A stretch of 64,000 nucleotides of DNA from NCBI RefSeq assembly GCF_016464385.1, contig NZ_JADMLH010000009.1:3267-67266 (forward strand), given 5' to 3'. This DNA comes from Nucisporomicrobium flavum. Lineage in GTDB: Bacteria > Actinomycetota > Actinomycetes > Mycobacteriales > Micromonosporaceae. The notes beneath the pieces were generated by a model that had not been told where the DNA came from, made no database searches, and saw only the letters and a list, made by a program, of their open reading frames with translations. Both the position numbers and the translations under genes were made by a program. How positions within the stretch are numbered: position 1 is the first letter of the stretch; every line of letters starts with the position of its first letter. Positions 1 to 8,775 of this stretch are shown here, piece by piece.

Positions 1-112
1 GTTGGGTCGTGGTGGGGTCCCCCTTTCCCGGGCCGGAAAAGCCCCCCCGTCCGGAAAACGGCGCCCCCGACAACGACGGGCGCAGTGCGACTCTGGTTAC
101 GCATCGAGTAGG

Positions 113-129
113 GCGGGATTTCATCCCGC
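113..129 (-). terminator. Stem-loop across the argG stop codon (weak terminator candidate)
   Basis: A perfect 7-bp inverted repeat (GCGGGAT / ATCCCGC) with a three-base loop overlaps the stop codon of argG. There is no clear T-run after it on the minus strand, so it may be an mRNA 3' structure or a weak terminator rather than a strong intrinsic one. Bases 1-112 show no gene that I can support. Confidence 0.3.
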
Positions 130-1353
130 GTTCTTTTGGATGGCGCCGGGGATGGCGTACATGTGGGCGAAGGCGCGGGCCTGCTCGCCGGTCCACAGCG
201 AGGAGCCGTAGCCGTAGACGACGCCCTGGCGGGTGGCCGCGTCGAGCAGGCTGTGCGGGCTGCGGCTGCCCAGCGGGATCACGTTGCCCTTGATCAGCTT
301 GATCCGGACCTCGCCGGTGACGCGCTGCTGGCTGCTGTCCAGGAACGCGCGGAAGTCGTCGAGGATCGGGTCGTAGTAGACGGCCTCGTGCAGCAGGTCG
401 CCGTACGTGTTGCCGAGCTGGGCCTTGGTGGCCTGCTGCCGGTTGCTGAGCACGAGGCGCTCGAGCTCGCGGTGCGCGGCGATCAGCGTGAGCATGCCGG
501 GGGCCTCGAAGCCGACGCGGGCCAGGTTGCCGACCATCGTCGAGCCCATGTGGATGCCGCGGCCCACGCCGTGCTCGGCCGCTAGCACGTTGAGCGCGCG
601 CAGGATCGCGTAGTTGGGGGCGTCCTTGCCGGTCCCCTCGATCGGCGTGCCGTCCACAGTGGTCGCCGAGACGACTTCGCCCTTCTCGAAGGCCAGGACA
701 AGCTCGACACCGTCGGCGGGAGCGTCGGCGATCGACTTCGTGTACGTCCACGCGTCCTCGGGCAGGTAGTCCCAGGAGCCGTACGTCTCCTTGCCGCCGA
801 TGGACGTGCCGATGAGGCCCTCGTTGATCGAGTAGGTGGTGACCTTCTCGGGCGTCTCGAAGCCCCGCTCGCGCAGGTAGTCGCGCTCGTACTCGCGGGT
901 CAGCCGCTCGTCGCGGATCGGCGCGATGATCTCCATCTGCGGGGCGAGCGCGCGGATCACCGAGTCGTAGCGCACGTGGTCGGCGCCGGCGCCGGTCGAG
1001 CCGTGGGCCACCGCGTCCGCGCCGTTGTCGATCGCCGCCTGCACGACCTTCTCGGCCTGCACCAGCCGCTCGGCGCCCACGCACGACGGGTAGCCGCCGT
1101 TGCGCAGGTAGTTGGCCTTGATCGCGTACGTGATGACGCGGGCGTACAGCTCCTCGCGGGCGTCGATCACGAAGTGCTGCGCCGCGCCCAGCTCCTCGGC
1201 GCGCTTGCGGACCACGTCGGCCTCGCCGCTGTGCAGGCCGCCGGTGTCGATGTTGGCGGTCAGCACCTCCCAGCCCTGCTCACGCAGGGACACCAGGGCG
1301 TACGAGGTGTCGAGGCCGCCGGAGAACGCGAGGACGATCTTGCGCTTGGACAT
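121..1353 (-). CDS. argG: Argininosuccinate synthase
   Basis: This enzyme joins citrulline and aspartate with ATP to give argininosuccinate, the seventh step of arginine synthesis, in the cytoplasm. The 410-residue product begins MSKRKIVLAFSGGLDTS, and the AFSGGLDTS element at residues 9-17 is the N-type PP-loop that binds ATP. Length is normal for the family. I place the start at the ATG at 1353, because an AAGGAAA ribosome site lies just before it and the family motif follows at once. The reading frame stays open far upstream, but that part only shadows the preceding gene. Its ATG overlaps the stop of the upstream gene by one base (TGATG), so the two are probably translationally coupled. 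argH is not in the window; it could lie beyond base 1. Confidence 0.97.
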   Translation of the reverse strand: MSKRKIVLAFSGGLDTSYALVSLREQGWEVLTANIDTGGLHSGEADVVRKRAEELGAAQHFVIDAREELYARVITYAIKANYLRNGGYPSCVGAERLVQAEKVVQAAIDNGADAVAHGSTGAGADHVRYDSVIRALAPQMEIIAPIRDERLTREYERDYLRERGFETPEKVTTYSINEGLIGTSIGGKETYGSWDYLPEDAWTYTKSIADAPADGVELVLAFEKGEVVSATTVDGTPIEGTGKDAPNYAILRALNVLAAEHGVGRGIHMGSTMVGNLARVGFEAPGMLTLIAAHRELERLVLSNRQQATKAQLGNTYGDLLHEAVYYDPILDDFRAFLDSSQQRVTGEVRIKLIKGNVIPLGSRSPHSLLDAATRQGVVYGYGSSLWTGEQARAFAHMYAIPGAIQKNAG

Positions 1354-2255
1354 CAGTTTCCTTCGGGCGAGTACGGGAGTTCGAGGATCGGCACGTACGA
1401 CGTCCCGTCCTTCGTGAGGTGGCCGGGGGCGAGCACGTAGTACGTGGACTGCCGGGCCTCGATGGCCTTCTGCATGGCGCGCTGGCGCTCGTAGTCGAAC
1501 GGGTCCAGCAGGAACGTGGGCTCGGGCTCGCGCTCGGTCACGGGCACCGTGAAGTCGTTCTCGTAGACGAACGAGCCCGGCGAGGTGTGGAACGGCACGG
1601 TCGCGACCAGGATGTGCAGCCGGCCGAAGCGGGTGTGCACGCGCAGCGCGGTGTTGTCGTACTGGGTGACGCCGTCGAGCTTGCGGGCCTGGTAGACGGA
1701 GAGCGCCAGCGCCTTGAGCGCGCGGCCCAGCCCCACGTTGGTCATCACCGACCACAGGGACCAGCCGACCCAGGTGCCGGGGGCCGCGCTGGGCGCCGCG
1801 CAGTAGCCGCCGATCGGGATCGGGCCGTTGTAGTCGCTCTGCTTGACCTTCTCGAAGACCGCGCGCAGGTGCCGCTTGGCGTCCTCGTCGAACGCGCTGG
1901 TCTCCAGCGTCTCGGTGAACTGCGCCTGCGGCAGCGCGGCGATCACCGCGGCGGACGGCATGAGGATGAGGTCGACCATCACCCACTGCGGCATCGGGAT
2001 GCCGCGGTCGCCGAACGCGATGCCGTTGATGACGTTGAACAGGTTGAGGAACTCGCCGGTGTCCCAGCCCTTGTCGCCGGTGGTCTCGGTGAAGTCAAGC
2101 CAGGTGAGCTTGTGCCCGTACGGCGCCTCGTTGAGGAACGGGCGCAGCGTGTCGTTGGAGGCCAGGTAGAACTCGAGCCCGCGGGCCTGGAGCTTCTGCA
2201 TGTTGTCGGCGAAGCCCGGGAAGAAGGCCTCGACGGCGGGCTGCTGCGCGATCAC
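1353..2255 (-). CDS. Conserved-looking protein of unknown function inside the arginine operon
   Basis: I do not recognise this 300-residue protein. It starts with GTG overlapping the argR stop by four bases (GTGA) and ends overlapping the argG start by one base, so it is fully embedded in the operon. The sequence is soluble-looking with moderate hydrophobic stretches around residues 85-110. It has no signal peptide and no nucleotide-binding motif that I can see. A glycine, tryptophan and serine rich stretch (PIPIGGYCAAPS, then GTWVGWSLWS) near residues 150-175 is the most distinctive segment and may be a functional site. Codon use matches its neighbours, so it is a real gene. The operon position suggests a role tied to arginine synthesis or its control, but this is inference only. 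Confidence 0.85.
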   Translation of the reverse strand: MIAQQPAVEAFFPGFADNMQKLQARGLEFYLASNDTLRPFLNEAPYGHKLTWLDFTETTGDKGWDTGEFLNLFNVINGIAFGDRGIPMPQWVMVDLILMPSAAVIAALPQAQFTETLETSAFDEDAKRHLRAVFEKVKQSDYNGPIPIGGYCAAPSAAPGTWVGWSLWSVMTNVGLGRALKALALSVYQARKLDGVTQYDNTALRVHTRFGRLHILVATVPFHTSPGSFVYENDFTVPVTEREPEPTFLLDPFDYERQRAMQKAIEARQSTYYVLAPGHLTKDGTSYVPILELPYSPEGN

Positions 2256-2755
2256 GGCAGGGTCCCTTCGTTGTCCGTACGGCTCCAGGCCGTCAGCTTC
2301 TCGGCGAGCCGGGCCCCCGACCCGGTGTCGGTGGCGGGCTCGCGGGCCACCACCAGGATCGTGTCGTCGCCGGCGATGGTGCCCACGACGTCGGGCAGCC
2401 CGGAACGGTCCAGCGCGCTGGCCAGGAACTGCGCCGCGCCCGGCGGCACCCGCAGCACCACGAGGTTGCCGCTGACGTCCACCGAGTTCAGCAGCTCACG
2501 CAGCAGCCGGACCAGGCGGGCCGGTGCCTGCTCCACCTGGCGCAGCGGGGGCAGGCCGTCCTCGGGGATGACGTACACGCCACCGGCTTTAACGGCGCGG
2601 AGCTCCTCGAGGTCGCGCGACAGCGTGGCCTGGGTGACCTGCACGCCGTCGAGCGCCAGGAGCTCGGCCAGCTCGGTCTGGGACCGCACGGCCTTGTCCC
2701 GGACGAGGTCGACGATGCGCGCGTGCCGCGCTGCACGCGTGCCGGGACCGGTCAT
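2252..2755 (-). CDS. argR: Arginine repressor ArgR
   Basis: ArgR is the arginine-responsive transcription factor that binds ARG boxes and represses the arg genes. The 167-residue product has the expected winged-helix N-terminal domain (recognition helix around TQATLSRDLEEL, residues about 40-52) and a C-terminal arginine-binding and hexamerisation domain (GTIAGDDTILVV near residues 124-135). It has about 20 extra residues at the C-terminus. The gene sits between argF, whose stop it overlaps by four bases, and the unknown gene. This argF-argR order is typical of actinobacteria. It probably acts on the site just upstream of argC, giving autoregulation of the operon. Confidence 0.96.
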   Translation of the reverse strand: MTGPGTRAARHARIVDLVRDKAVRSQTELAELLALDGVQVTQATLSRDLEELRAVKAGGVYVIPEDGLPPLRQVEQAPARLVRLLRELLNSVDVSGNLVVLRVPPGAAQFLASALDRSGLPDVVGTIAGDDTILVVAREPATDTGSGARLAEKLTAWSRTDNEGTLP

Positions 2756-3681
2756 GAGGAGGAGGCCTCCAGGAGCCAGGCCAGCAGCGCCTTCTGCGCG
2801 TGCAGGCGGTTCTCGGCCTGGTCGAAGACCGCGCTCTGCGGGCCGTCCATCACCTCGTCGGTGATCTCCTCACCGCGGTGGGCGGGCAGGCAGTGCAGCA
2901 CGATCGCGCCGGGTGCGGCCGCGGCCAGCAGGTCCTGGTTGATCTGGTACGGCCAGAACGGCGTCCGCCGGTCGATCCCGTCGTCCTCCTGACCCATGGA
3001 CGTCCACGCGTCGGTGGCCAGCACGTCGGCGCCCTTCGCGGCCTCGTACGGGTCCCGCAGCACGCTCACCGAGCCCCCGGTGCCGGCGGCGATCTCCTGG
3101 GCCCGGGCCACCACCGCGGGATCGGGGTCGAACCCGGCCGGCCCGGCGACCCGCACGTGCATGCCCGCGGTCGCCCCGGCCAGCAGATACGAGTGCGCCA
3201 TGTTGTTCGCCGCGTCCCCGACGTACGTAAGGGTGCGCCCGGCCGTGCCGCCCAGCCGTTCCCGGACCGTCTGCAGGTCCGCGAGGAGCTGGCAGGGGTG
3301 GAAGCCGTCGGTGAGCGCGTTGACCACGGGTACGTGCACGTCGGAGGCCAGTTCCGCGAGGCGCTCGTCGCCGGAGGTGCGGAACACCATGGCCGCGGCG
3401 TACCGGGACACGACCCGCCCGGCGTCCGCGAGCGACTCGCCCCGGCCGAAGTGCGTCGCCTGGGTGTCCACGATGATCGCGTTGCCGCCCAGCTCGCAGA
3501 TGCCGGCCTCGAACGACAGCCGGGTCCGCAGGCTCACCTTGTCGAAGAAGACCGCGACCGTCTTCGGCCCGTCCAGCGGCCGGTGGCCGAAGCGGTCGGC
3601 CTTCATCGCGGCCGCCAGCTCCAGCACCTCCGCCTGCTCGGCGGGGCTCAGGTCGTCGTCACGCAGGAAATGGCGGATCAT
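2752..3681 (-). CDS. argF: Ornithine carbamoyltransferase
   Basis: This enzyme condenses ornithine with carbamoyl phosphate to form citrulline. The 309-residue product begins MIRHFLRDDDLS as in other actinobacterial ArgF proteins. The carbamoyl-phosphate loop is SLRTR (usually STRTR), the second substrate motif is FHPCQ, and the catalytic HCLPAHRGEE segment lies near residue 265. All key residues are present. The ATG start overlaps the argD stop by four bases (ATGA), and the gene's own stop overlaps argR in the same way, so it is a translationally coupled middle gene of the arg operon. Confidence 0.97.
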   Translation of the reverse strand: MIRHFLRDDDLSPAEQAEVLELAAAMKADRFGHRPLDGPKTVAVFFDKVSLRTRLSFEAGICELGGNAIIVDTQATHFGRGESLADAGRVVSRYAAAMVFRTSGDERLAELASDVHVPVVNALTDGFHPCQLLADLQTVRERLGGTAGRTLTYVGDAANNMAHSYLLAGATAGMHVRVAGPAGFDPDPAVVARAQEIAAGTGGSVSVLRDPYEAAKGADVLATDAWTSMGQEDDGIDRRTPFWPYQINQDLLAAAAPGAIVLHCLPAHRGEEITDEVMDGPQSAVFDQAENRLHAQKALLAWLLEASSS

Positions 3682-4835
3682 GGGAGGACCTCCCGGAAGG
3701 CGGCGACGAAGGACTCCGCCTGCTCGCTGGTGAGGATGAGGGGTGGCGCGAGCCGGATCGCGTCCGGCTGGACGGCGTTGACGAGGAAGCCCTTGTCGCG
3801 CAGCTTGCCCGCGAGCTCCGCGGACGCGTTCTCGGTCAGCACGATGCCCAGCAGCAGCCCTGCGCCGCGGACGCCGGAGACCAGCGGGTGGTGCAGCCCC
3901 TCGATGCCGCGTCGGATCAGCTCGCCGACCCGCTTGACGTGGTCGAGCAGTCCCTCGCCCGCGATCGTCCGGATCACCGCGAGGCCCGCCGCGCAGCTGA
4001 TCGGGTTGCCGCCGAACGTGGTGCCGTGCGAGCCGGGGCCGAACAGGTCGGCCGCCGCGCCGAAGGCCATGCAGGCGCCGATCGGCAGCCCGCCGCCGAG
4101 GCCCTTGGCGAGCGTCACGACGTCCGGCTCGACGCCCTCGCTCTGGTGGTGGAACCAGTGCCCGGTGCGCCCGATGCCCGTCTGCACCTCGTCGAGGACC
4201 AGCAGCGCGCCGGTACGCGTACAGATCTCCCGGGCGGCGGCGAGGTAGCCGGGCGGCGGGACGACGACACCCATCTCGCCCTGGATCGGCTCGAGGATCA
4301 CCATGGCGGTCGCGTCGGTCACCGCGGACCGCAGCGCCTCGCTGTCGCCGTACGGGACATGGGTGACGTCTCCCGGCAGCGGCCGGAACGGGTCCGCCTT
4401 CGCGGGCTGGCCGGTCAGCGCGAGCGCACCCATCGTGCGGCCGTGGAAGCCGCCGTGGGTCGAGACGACGTGGGTGCGCCCGGTGAGCCGGGACAGCTTG
4501 AACGCGGCCTCGTTGGCCTCCGCGCCGGAGTTGCCGAACACGACCCGGCCGGGCCGGCCCGCGAGCGCCAGCAGCAGCTCGGCGAGGGCGACCGGTGGCT
4601 CGGCGACGTAGAAGTTGGAGACGTGCCCGAGCGTCGAGATCTGCTGGGTGACGGCCTGCACCACGGCCGGGTGGGCGTGCCCGAGCGCGTTGACCGCGAT
4701 GCCGCCGAGCATGTCGACGTACTCGCTGCCGTCCTCGGCCGTCAGCACCGCTCCCGAGCCGCTGACCAGGGCCAGCGACGGGGTGCCGTAGTTGTTCATC
4801 AGGCTCTGCTGCCAGCGTTCGACGAGAGCGCTCAT
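3678..4835 (-). CDS. argD: Acetylornithine aminotransferase
   Basis: This PLP-dependent class III aminotransferase converts N-acetylglutamate semialdehyde to N-acetylornithine. The 385-residue product has the PLP-lysine motif TLAKGLGGGLP, the cofactor-aspartate region LVLDEVQTGIGRTG and the N-terminal MLGGIAVNALGH segment typical of the family. The frame is open far upstream, but I start at the ATG at 4835. It gives the normal length and overlaps the argB stop by four bases. It lies between argB and argF in the classical order. Confidence 0.97.
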   Translation of the reverse strand: MSALVERWQQSLMNNYGTPSLALVSGSGAVLTAEDGSEYVDMLGGIAVNALGHAHPAVVQAVTQQISTLGHVSNFYVAEPPVALAELLLALAGRPGRVVFGNSGAEANEAAFKLSRLTGRTHVVSTHGGFHGRTMGALALTGQPAKADPFRPLPGDVTHVPYGDSEALRSAVTDATAMVILEPIQGEMGVVVPPPGYLAAAREICTRTGALLVLDEVQTGIGRTGHWFHHQSEGVEPDVVTLAKGLGGGLPIGACMAFGAAADLFGPGSHGTTFGGNPISCAAGLAVIRTIAGEGLLDHVKRVGELIRRGIEGLHHPLVSGVRGAGLLLGIVLTENASAELAGKLRDKGFLVNAVQPDAIRLAPPLILTSEQAESFVAAFREVLP

Positions 4836-5698
4836 GAGGGGACCACCATCGTTCCGAATCCTTCCGAGGTGAAGACTTCGAGCAGCGTCGAGTGCGGGAC
4901 CCGGCCGTCGACCACGTGCGCGGCGGGCACCCCGCCCTGCACGGCGCGCAGGCATGCCTCCATCTTGGGCGCCATTCCCGACTCGAGGCCAGGCAGCAGC
5001 TTCGCCAGCGCGTCCGCGTCGATCTGCGAGGTGAGCGACGACGTGTCCGGCCAGTTCGTGTAGAGGCCGGGCACGTCGGTGAGCACGACGAGCTTGCGGG
5101 CGCCGAGCGCGACGGCCAGCGCGGCCGCGGCGGTGTCGGCGTTGACGTTGTGCACCACTCCGTCGGCGTCGGGCGCGACGGTGGCGACGACGGGGATGCG
5201 ACCGGCGGCGATGAGGTCGTCGACGGCCGAGGTGTCCACCTGCGCCACGTCGCCGACCTGCCCGATGTCGACCAGCTCGCCCTCGACCACGGCGTGCCGG
5301 CGTACGGCGGTGAACAGCCGGGCGTCCTCGCCGGAGAGGCCCACGGCGAACGGGCCGTGCTCGTTGATCAGCCCGACGAGCTCGCGCCCGACCTGGCCGA
5401 CGAGCACCATGCGCACGACGTCCATCGCCTCCGGCGTGGTGACGCGCAGGCCGCCGCGGAACTCGCTCTCGATGCCGAGCTTGCCGAGCATGGCCGAGAT
5501 CTGCGGGCCGCCGCCGTGCACCACGACGGGTTTGATGCCGGCGTACCGCAGGAAGACCATGTCGGCGGCGAACGCGCGCTGCAGCTCCGGCTTGATCATC
5601 GCGTTGCCGCCGTACTTGATGACGACGGTCGAGCCGTGGAAGCGTTCCAGCCACGGCAGCGACTCGATGAGGACGGCCGCCTTCTCCTGCGGGGTCAT
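4832..5698 (-). CDS. argB: Acetylglutamate kinase
   Basis: This amino-acid kinase family enzyme phosphorylates N-acetylglutamate and is usually the arginine-inhibited step of the pathway. The 288-residue product has the KYGGNAM phosphate-binding glycine motif near residue 25, the VVHGGGPQI substrate motif near residue 57 and the C-terminal MAPKMEAC segment with a conserved lysine. The length is that of the family. The start is the ATG at 5698, which overlaps the argJ stop (ATGA); the longer open frame upstream only shadows argJ. Confidence 0.97.
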   Translation of the reverse strand: MTPQEKAAVLIESLPWLERFHGSTVVIKYGGNAMIKPELQRAFAADMVFLRYAGIKPVVVHGGGPQISAMLGKLGIESEFRGGLRVTTPEAMDVVRMVLVGQVGRELVGLINEHGPFAVGLSGEDARLFTAVRRHAVVEGELVDIGQVGDVAQVDTSAVDDLIAAGRIPVVATVAPDADGVVHNVNADTAAAALAVALGARKLVVLTDVPGLYTNWPDTSSLTSQIDADALAKLLPGLESGMAPKMEACLRAVQGGVPAAHVVDGRVPHSTLLEVFTSEGFGTMVVPS

Positions 5699-6867
5699 GT
5701 GCTGTACGCCGAGTTCTCGTGCACGTACGCGTGGCTCAGGTCCGTGGTCCAGATCGTCGCGTCCATCTCCCCCTCGTGCAGGTGCACCTGGATCGTGACG
5801 TCCCGGCCGCGCAGGTCGACCTTGGACCGGTCCTCCGCGGCGGCGCCGCCCCTGCACACCCACACGCCGTTCACGCCCACGTCGACCCGGTCCGGGGTGA
5901 ACGCCGCGCCGGTCGTACCCACCGCGGCGAGGATGCGGCCCCAGTTGGGGTCGTTGCCGAACAGCGCGGTCTTGACCAGGTTGTTCCCGGCCACCGACCG
6001 GCCGACCTCGACCGCGTCGGCCTCGCTGGCGGCGCCCATCACCTGGATCGCCACGTGCTTGGTCGCGCCCTCGGCGTCGGCGATGAGCTGCTGCGCGAGG
6101 TCGTGGCAGGCGGCGGTGACCGCGGCGGTCAGCTCCTCCTGGCTGGGCTGCACATCCGAGGCGCCGCTGGCCAGCAGCAGCACGGTGTCGTTGGTGGACA
6201 TGCACCCGTCGGCGTCGATGCGGTCGAAGGTCACCCGGGTGGCCTCGCGCAGCGCGGTGTCCAGCGCCTCCGAGCCGGCGACCGCGTCCGTGGTCAGCAC
6301 GACGAGCATGGTGGCCAGGGCGGGGGCGAGCATTCCGGCGCCCTTGGCGATCCCGCCGACCGACCAGCCCTCCCGCACGACGTGCACGTTCTTCGCGACC
6401 GTGTCGGTCGTCATGATGGCCTCGGCGGCCCGCCCACCGCCGTCGGTGCCGAGCTGCTTCACCGCCGCGGTCACGCCGGGCAGCAGCTTGTCCATGGGAA
6501 GCAGCTCACCGATCAGTCCCGTCGAGCAGACCGCGACGTCACCGGCGCCGATCAGCAGCGGCTTCGGCCCGCCGCGCAGCACCGAGGCGACGTGCTCGGC
6601 GGTGGCGTGGGTGTCGCGGAAGCCCTGCGTGCCGGTGCACGCGTTGGCGCCGCCGGAGTTCAGCACGACGGCGCGGATGACGCCGCCCTTGAGCACCTGC
6701 TGGCTCCACAGCACGGGCGCGGCCTTGACCCGATTGCCGGTGAAGACGCCGGCCACGGTCGCGTCGGGACCGTCGTTGACCACGAGCGCGACGTCCGCTC
6801 CGCCGCTGGCCTTGAGTCCGGCGGCGACGCCGGAGGCCCGGAAACCCTTCGGGGAGGTGACGGTCAC
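5695..6867 (-). CDS. argJ: Bifunctional ornithine acetyltransferase / N-acetylglutamate synthase
   Basis: ArgJ recycles the acetyl group from acetylornithine to glutamate and can also use acetyl-CoA, which makes the pathway cyclic. The 390-residue precursor is an N-terminal nucleophile enzyme that cleaves itself before a threonine. The site here is KGAGMLAPALATML, which puts the nucleophile at about Thr186. The start chosen is the GTG at 6867. It opens the characteristic VTVTSPKGFRASG N-terminus and overlaps the argC stop by four bases (GTGA). The longer frame upstream is an artefact. The presence of argJ means a separate argE is not needed. Confidence 0.96.
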   Translation of the reverse strand: MTVTSPKGFRASGVAAGLKASGGADVALVVNDGPDATVAGVFTGNRVKAAPVLWSQQVLKGGVIRAVVLNSGGANACTGTQGFRDTHATAEHVASVLRGGPKPLLIGAGDVAVCSTGLIGELLPMDKLLPGVTAAVKQLGTDGGGRAAEAIMTTDTVAKNVHVVREGWSVGGIAKGAGMLAPALATMLVVLTTDAVAGSEALDTALREATRVTFDRIDADGCMSTNDTVLLLASGASDVQPSQEELTAAVTAACHDLAQQLIADAEGATKHVAIQVMGAASEADAVEVGRSVAGNNLVKTALFGNDPNWGRILAAVGTTGAAFTPDRVDVGVNGVWVCRGGAAAEDRSKVDLRGRDVTIQVHLHEGEMDATIWTTDLSHAYVHENSAYST

Positions 6868-7865
6868 GGCGCCACCCCGAACACCGACAGGCCGGCCGTC
6901 TCGGGCAGGCCGAGCATCAGATTGGCGCACTGTACGGCCTGCGCGGCCGCACCCTTGCCGAGGTTGTCCAGCGCGCTGACCACGACGATGCGCCCGGAGT
7001 CGACGTCCAGCGTCGACTGCAGATGGCACGAGTTCGACCCGAGCGTCGCGGCCGTGTGCGGCCAGGCGCCCTCGGGCAGCAGGTGCACGAACGGCTCGTC
7101 CGCGTACGCGGCGGCCAGCACGTCACGCGGGTGCGTACGCCCGATCGGCCTCGCCGTGACGGTCGCGAGGATCCCGCGCGGCATCGGGGCGAGCACCGGC
7201 GTCATCGACAGCGAGTCGGCGCCGGTGGCCTGCTTGATCTCCGGCACGTGCTGGTGCGCACCCACCTTGTACGGCGACAGGTCCCCCATCACCTCGCTGC
7301 CGAGCAGGTTCACCTTCGCCGCCCGGCCGGCCCCGGACGTGCCGGAGGCGGCGACCACCACGACGTCGGCGGGATCGGCGACCCCGGCGGCGATCAGCGG
7401 GGCGAGCGCGAGCGTGATGGTGGCCGCATAGCAGCCGGTGTTGGCGACCCGGTCGCTCGCGGCGATCGCTTCGCGCTGCCCGGGCAGCTCGGGAAGGCCG
7501 TACGTCCACGTGCCGGCGTGCGCGCCACCGTAGTGACGCTCCCAGGCCACGGCGTCACGCAACCGGAAGTCCGCGCCCAGGTCGACGATCTTCACCCCGC
7601 CGGGCAGCTGCGCGGCCAGGGCCGCCGACTGCCCGTGCGGGAGCGCGAGGAACACGAGGTCCGCGTCGCTCAAGGTGCCGGCGTCGGTCACCCCGAGCGT
7701 CAGCTCCAACCCCGCGAGCTGCGGGTGCACGGCCGCGACGGGCGTACCCGCCTGCGTGTGCGCCGTGGCGGCGACGAGGTCGAGCTCGGGGTGCCCGGCG
7801 ATCAGGCGCAACAGCTCACCGCCGGCATACCCACTGGCCCCGGCCACAGCGACCCGGATTCCCAT
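6864..7865 (-). CDS. argC: N-acetyl-gamma-glutamyl-phosphate reductase
   Basis: This NADPH-dependent enzyme reduces N-acetylglutamyl phosphate to the semialdehyde. The product has an N-terminal Rossmann glycine motif (VAVAGASGYAGGELLRL), the catalytic cysteine in VANTGCYAA and the catalytic histidine in HQHVPEI. I choose the ATG at 7865 (333 residues) rather than the GTG at 7871. A strong GGAGG site sits five bases before the ATG and overlaps the GTG itself. It is the first gene of the arginine operon. A promoter and an ARG-box-like palindrome lie immediately upstream. Confidence 0.95.
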   Translation of the reverse strand: MGIRVAVAGASGYAGGELLRLIAGHPELDLVAATAHTQAGTPVAAVHPQLAGLELTLGVTDAGTLSDADLVFLALPHGQSAALAAQLPGGVKIVDLGADFRLRDAVAWERHYGGAHAGTWTYGLPELPGQREAIAASDRVANTGCYAATITLALAPLIAAGVADPADVVVVAASGTSGAGRAAKVNLLGSEVMGDLSPYKVGAHQHVPEIKQATGADSLSMTPVLAPMPRGILATVTARPIGRTHPRDVLAAAYADEPFVHLLPEGAWPHTAATLGSNSCHLQSTLDVDSGRIVVVSALDNLGKGAAAQAVQCANLMLGLPETAGLSVFGVAP

Positions 7866-7875
7866 ACCCACCTCC

Positions 7876-7887
7876 GCATGACTATGC
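7876..7887 (-). promoter_or_regulatory. ARG-box-like operator in front of argC
   Basis: GCAT-GACT-ATGC is a short perfect inverted repeat with a four-base spacer. It lies between the probable -10 element and the argC ribosome site. GCAT/ATGC half-sites resemble known actinobacterial ArgR sites, and argR is in this operon. Function is inferred, not shown. Confidence 0.55.
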
Positions 7888-7894
7888 AGAGAAC

Positions 7895-7921
7895 CGTATA
7901 ACGGCGGGCATGCGGGAGCAA
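7895..7921 (-). promoter_or_regulatory. Probable sigma-70-type promoter of the arginine operon
   Basis: On the minus strand TTGCTC (7916-7921) is followed after 15 bases by TATACG (7895-7900), a fair -35/-10 pair with a short spacer. The ARG-box-like repeat lies just downstream, where a repressor would cover the transcription start. Confidence 0.45.
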
Positions 7922-7943
7922 GCTCGTATCACCCGCCTCCCGC

Positions 7944-8669
7944 TCAGCGGGACGGGACCGAATCCTCCGCGGGAGGGACGGGCAGCATGCGCCGGGTGGG
8001 CGCGTTCCAGGACGGTGCCAGCAACGCCGACCGGGACAGCCGTACGGTCTGAGCCTGCCGGGCCACCGTGACCGGCCTGCTGGGGCGCCAGATCCGCCAC
8101 CGCAGCGCGACCGCACACATGTGCAGCGCGAACACTCCGACGAGCAGCCCGGCGACGACGAGCGGGCGGTGGATCGAGTCCCGCATCACGTACGCCAGCA
8201 AGCCCATGACGCACGCGGGCACGAGATAGAAGTCACCGTGGAAGACGGTCGGCGCCCGGCGGGTCACCAGGTCGCAGATCACGCCCCCGCCGCCGCCGGT
8301 CAGGGCCGCGCACAGCACCATCCCGGTCAGGCCCAGCCCCTCCTGCCCGGCCCGGGCCGCGCCGAGATACGCGAACGTCGCCAGGCCGATGCCGTCCAGC
8401 ACTAGCAGGTAGCGCTGGAACTGCTCGAAGTTGCGGTCCAGCCCGATGCTCAGCACGGCGCCGGCGGCTATGCAGAGGACGTACGCGACATCGTGGAGGA
8501 ACGCCGGCCGGCCGTGCAGGATGACCTCCCGGACCGTGCCCCCGCCGACCGCCGTGAGCCCGGCACAGACGAACACTCCGAGCGCGTCGAGACCTCTGCG
8601 GTGTGCCTGGTGGGCGCCGTATGCGGCGAACGCGAAAGTGCCGATAAGGTCCAGAAAGTACAGTGACAC
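7944..8669 (-). CDS. TRIC / UPF0126 family membrane cation channel
   Basis: This 241-residue integral membrane protein belongs to the prokaryotic trimeric intracellular cation (TRIC, YicG/YadS, UPF0126) family. It carries two copies of the family repeat, each with the glycine-rich signature: AVGGGTVREVILHGRP near residue 41 and ALTGGGGGVICDLVTRRAP near residue 123. About six to seven hydrophobic helices are visible. It begins MSLYFLDLIGTFAFA from a GTG, the expected N-terminus. The last 45 residues are a polar tail not needed for the fold. Potassium conductance is known for a few homologues; the substrate here is unproven. It is transcribed away from the next gene. Confidence 0.85.
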   Translation of the reverse strand: MSLYFLDLIGTFAFAAYGAHQAHRRGLDALGVFVCAGLTAVGGGTVREVILHGRPAFLHDVAYVLCIAAGAVLSIGLDRNFEQFQRYLLVLDGIGLATFAYLGAARAGQEGLGLTGMVLCAALTGGGGGVICDLVTRRAPTVFHGDFYLVPACVMGLLAYVMRDSIHRPLVVAGLLVGVFALHMCAVALRWRIWRPSRPVTVARQAQTVRLSRSALLAPSWNAPTRRMLPVPPAEDSVPSR

Positions 8670-8775
8670 GCGGCCATGCTAGTGGCGGCGTACCGGCCGG
8701 CCCGCCGTGCTCGACAACCATGCGCGATCGGGAATCAGGTCCGCCTGTTGACGCGCCCCCCTTAGGGTCGACGCC

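Noticed and set aside
7863..7871. GTG at 7871 as argC start
   Set aside because: The GTG overlaps the GGAGG ribosome site that serves the ATG at 7865.
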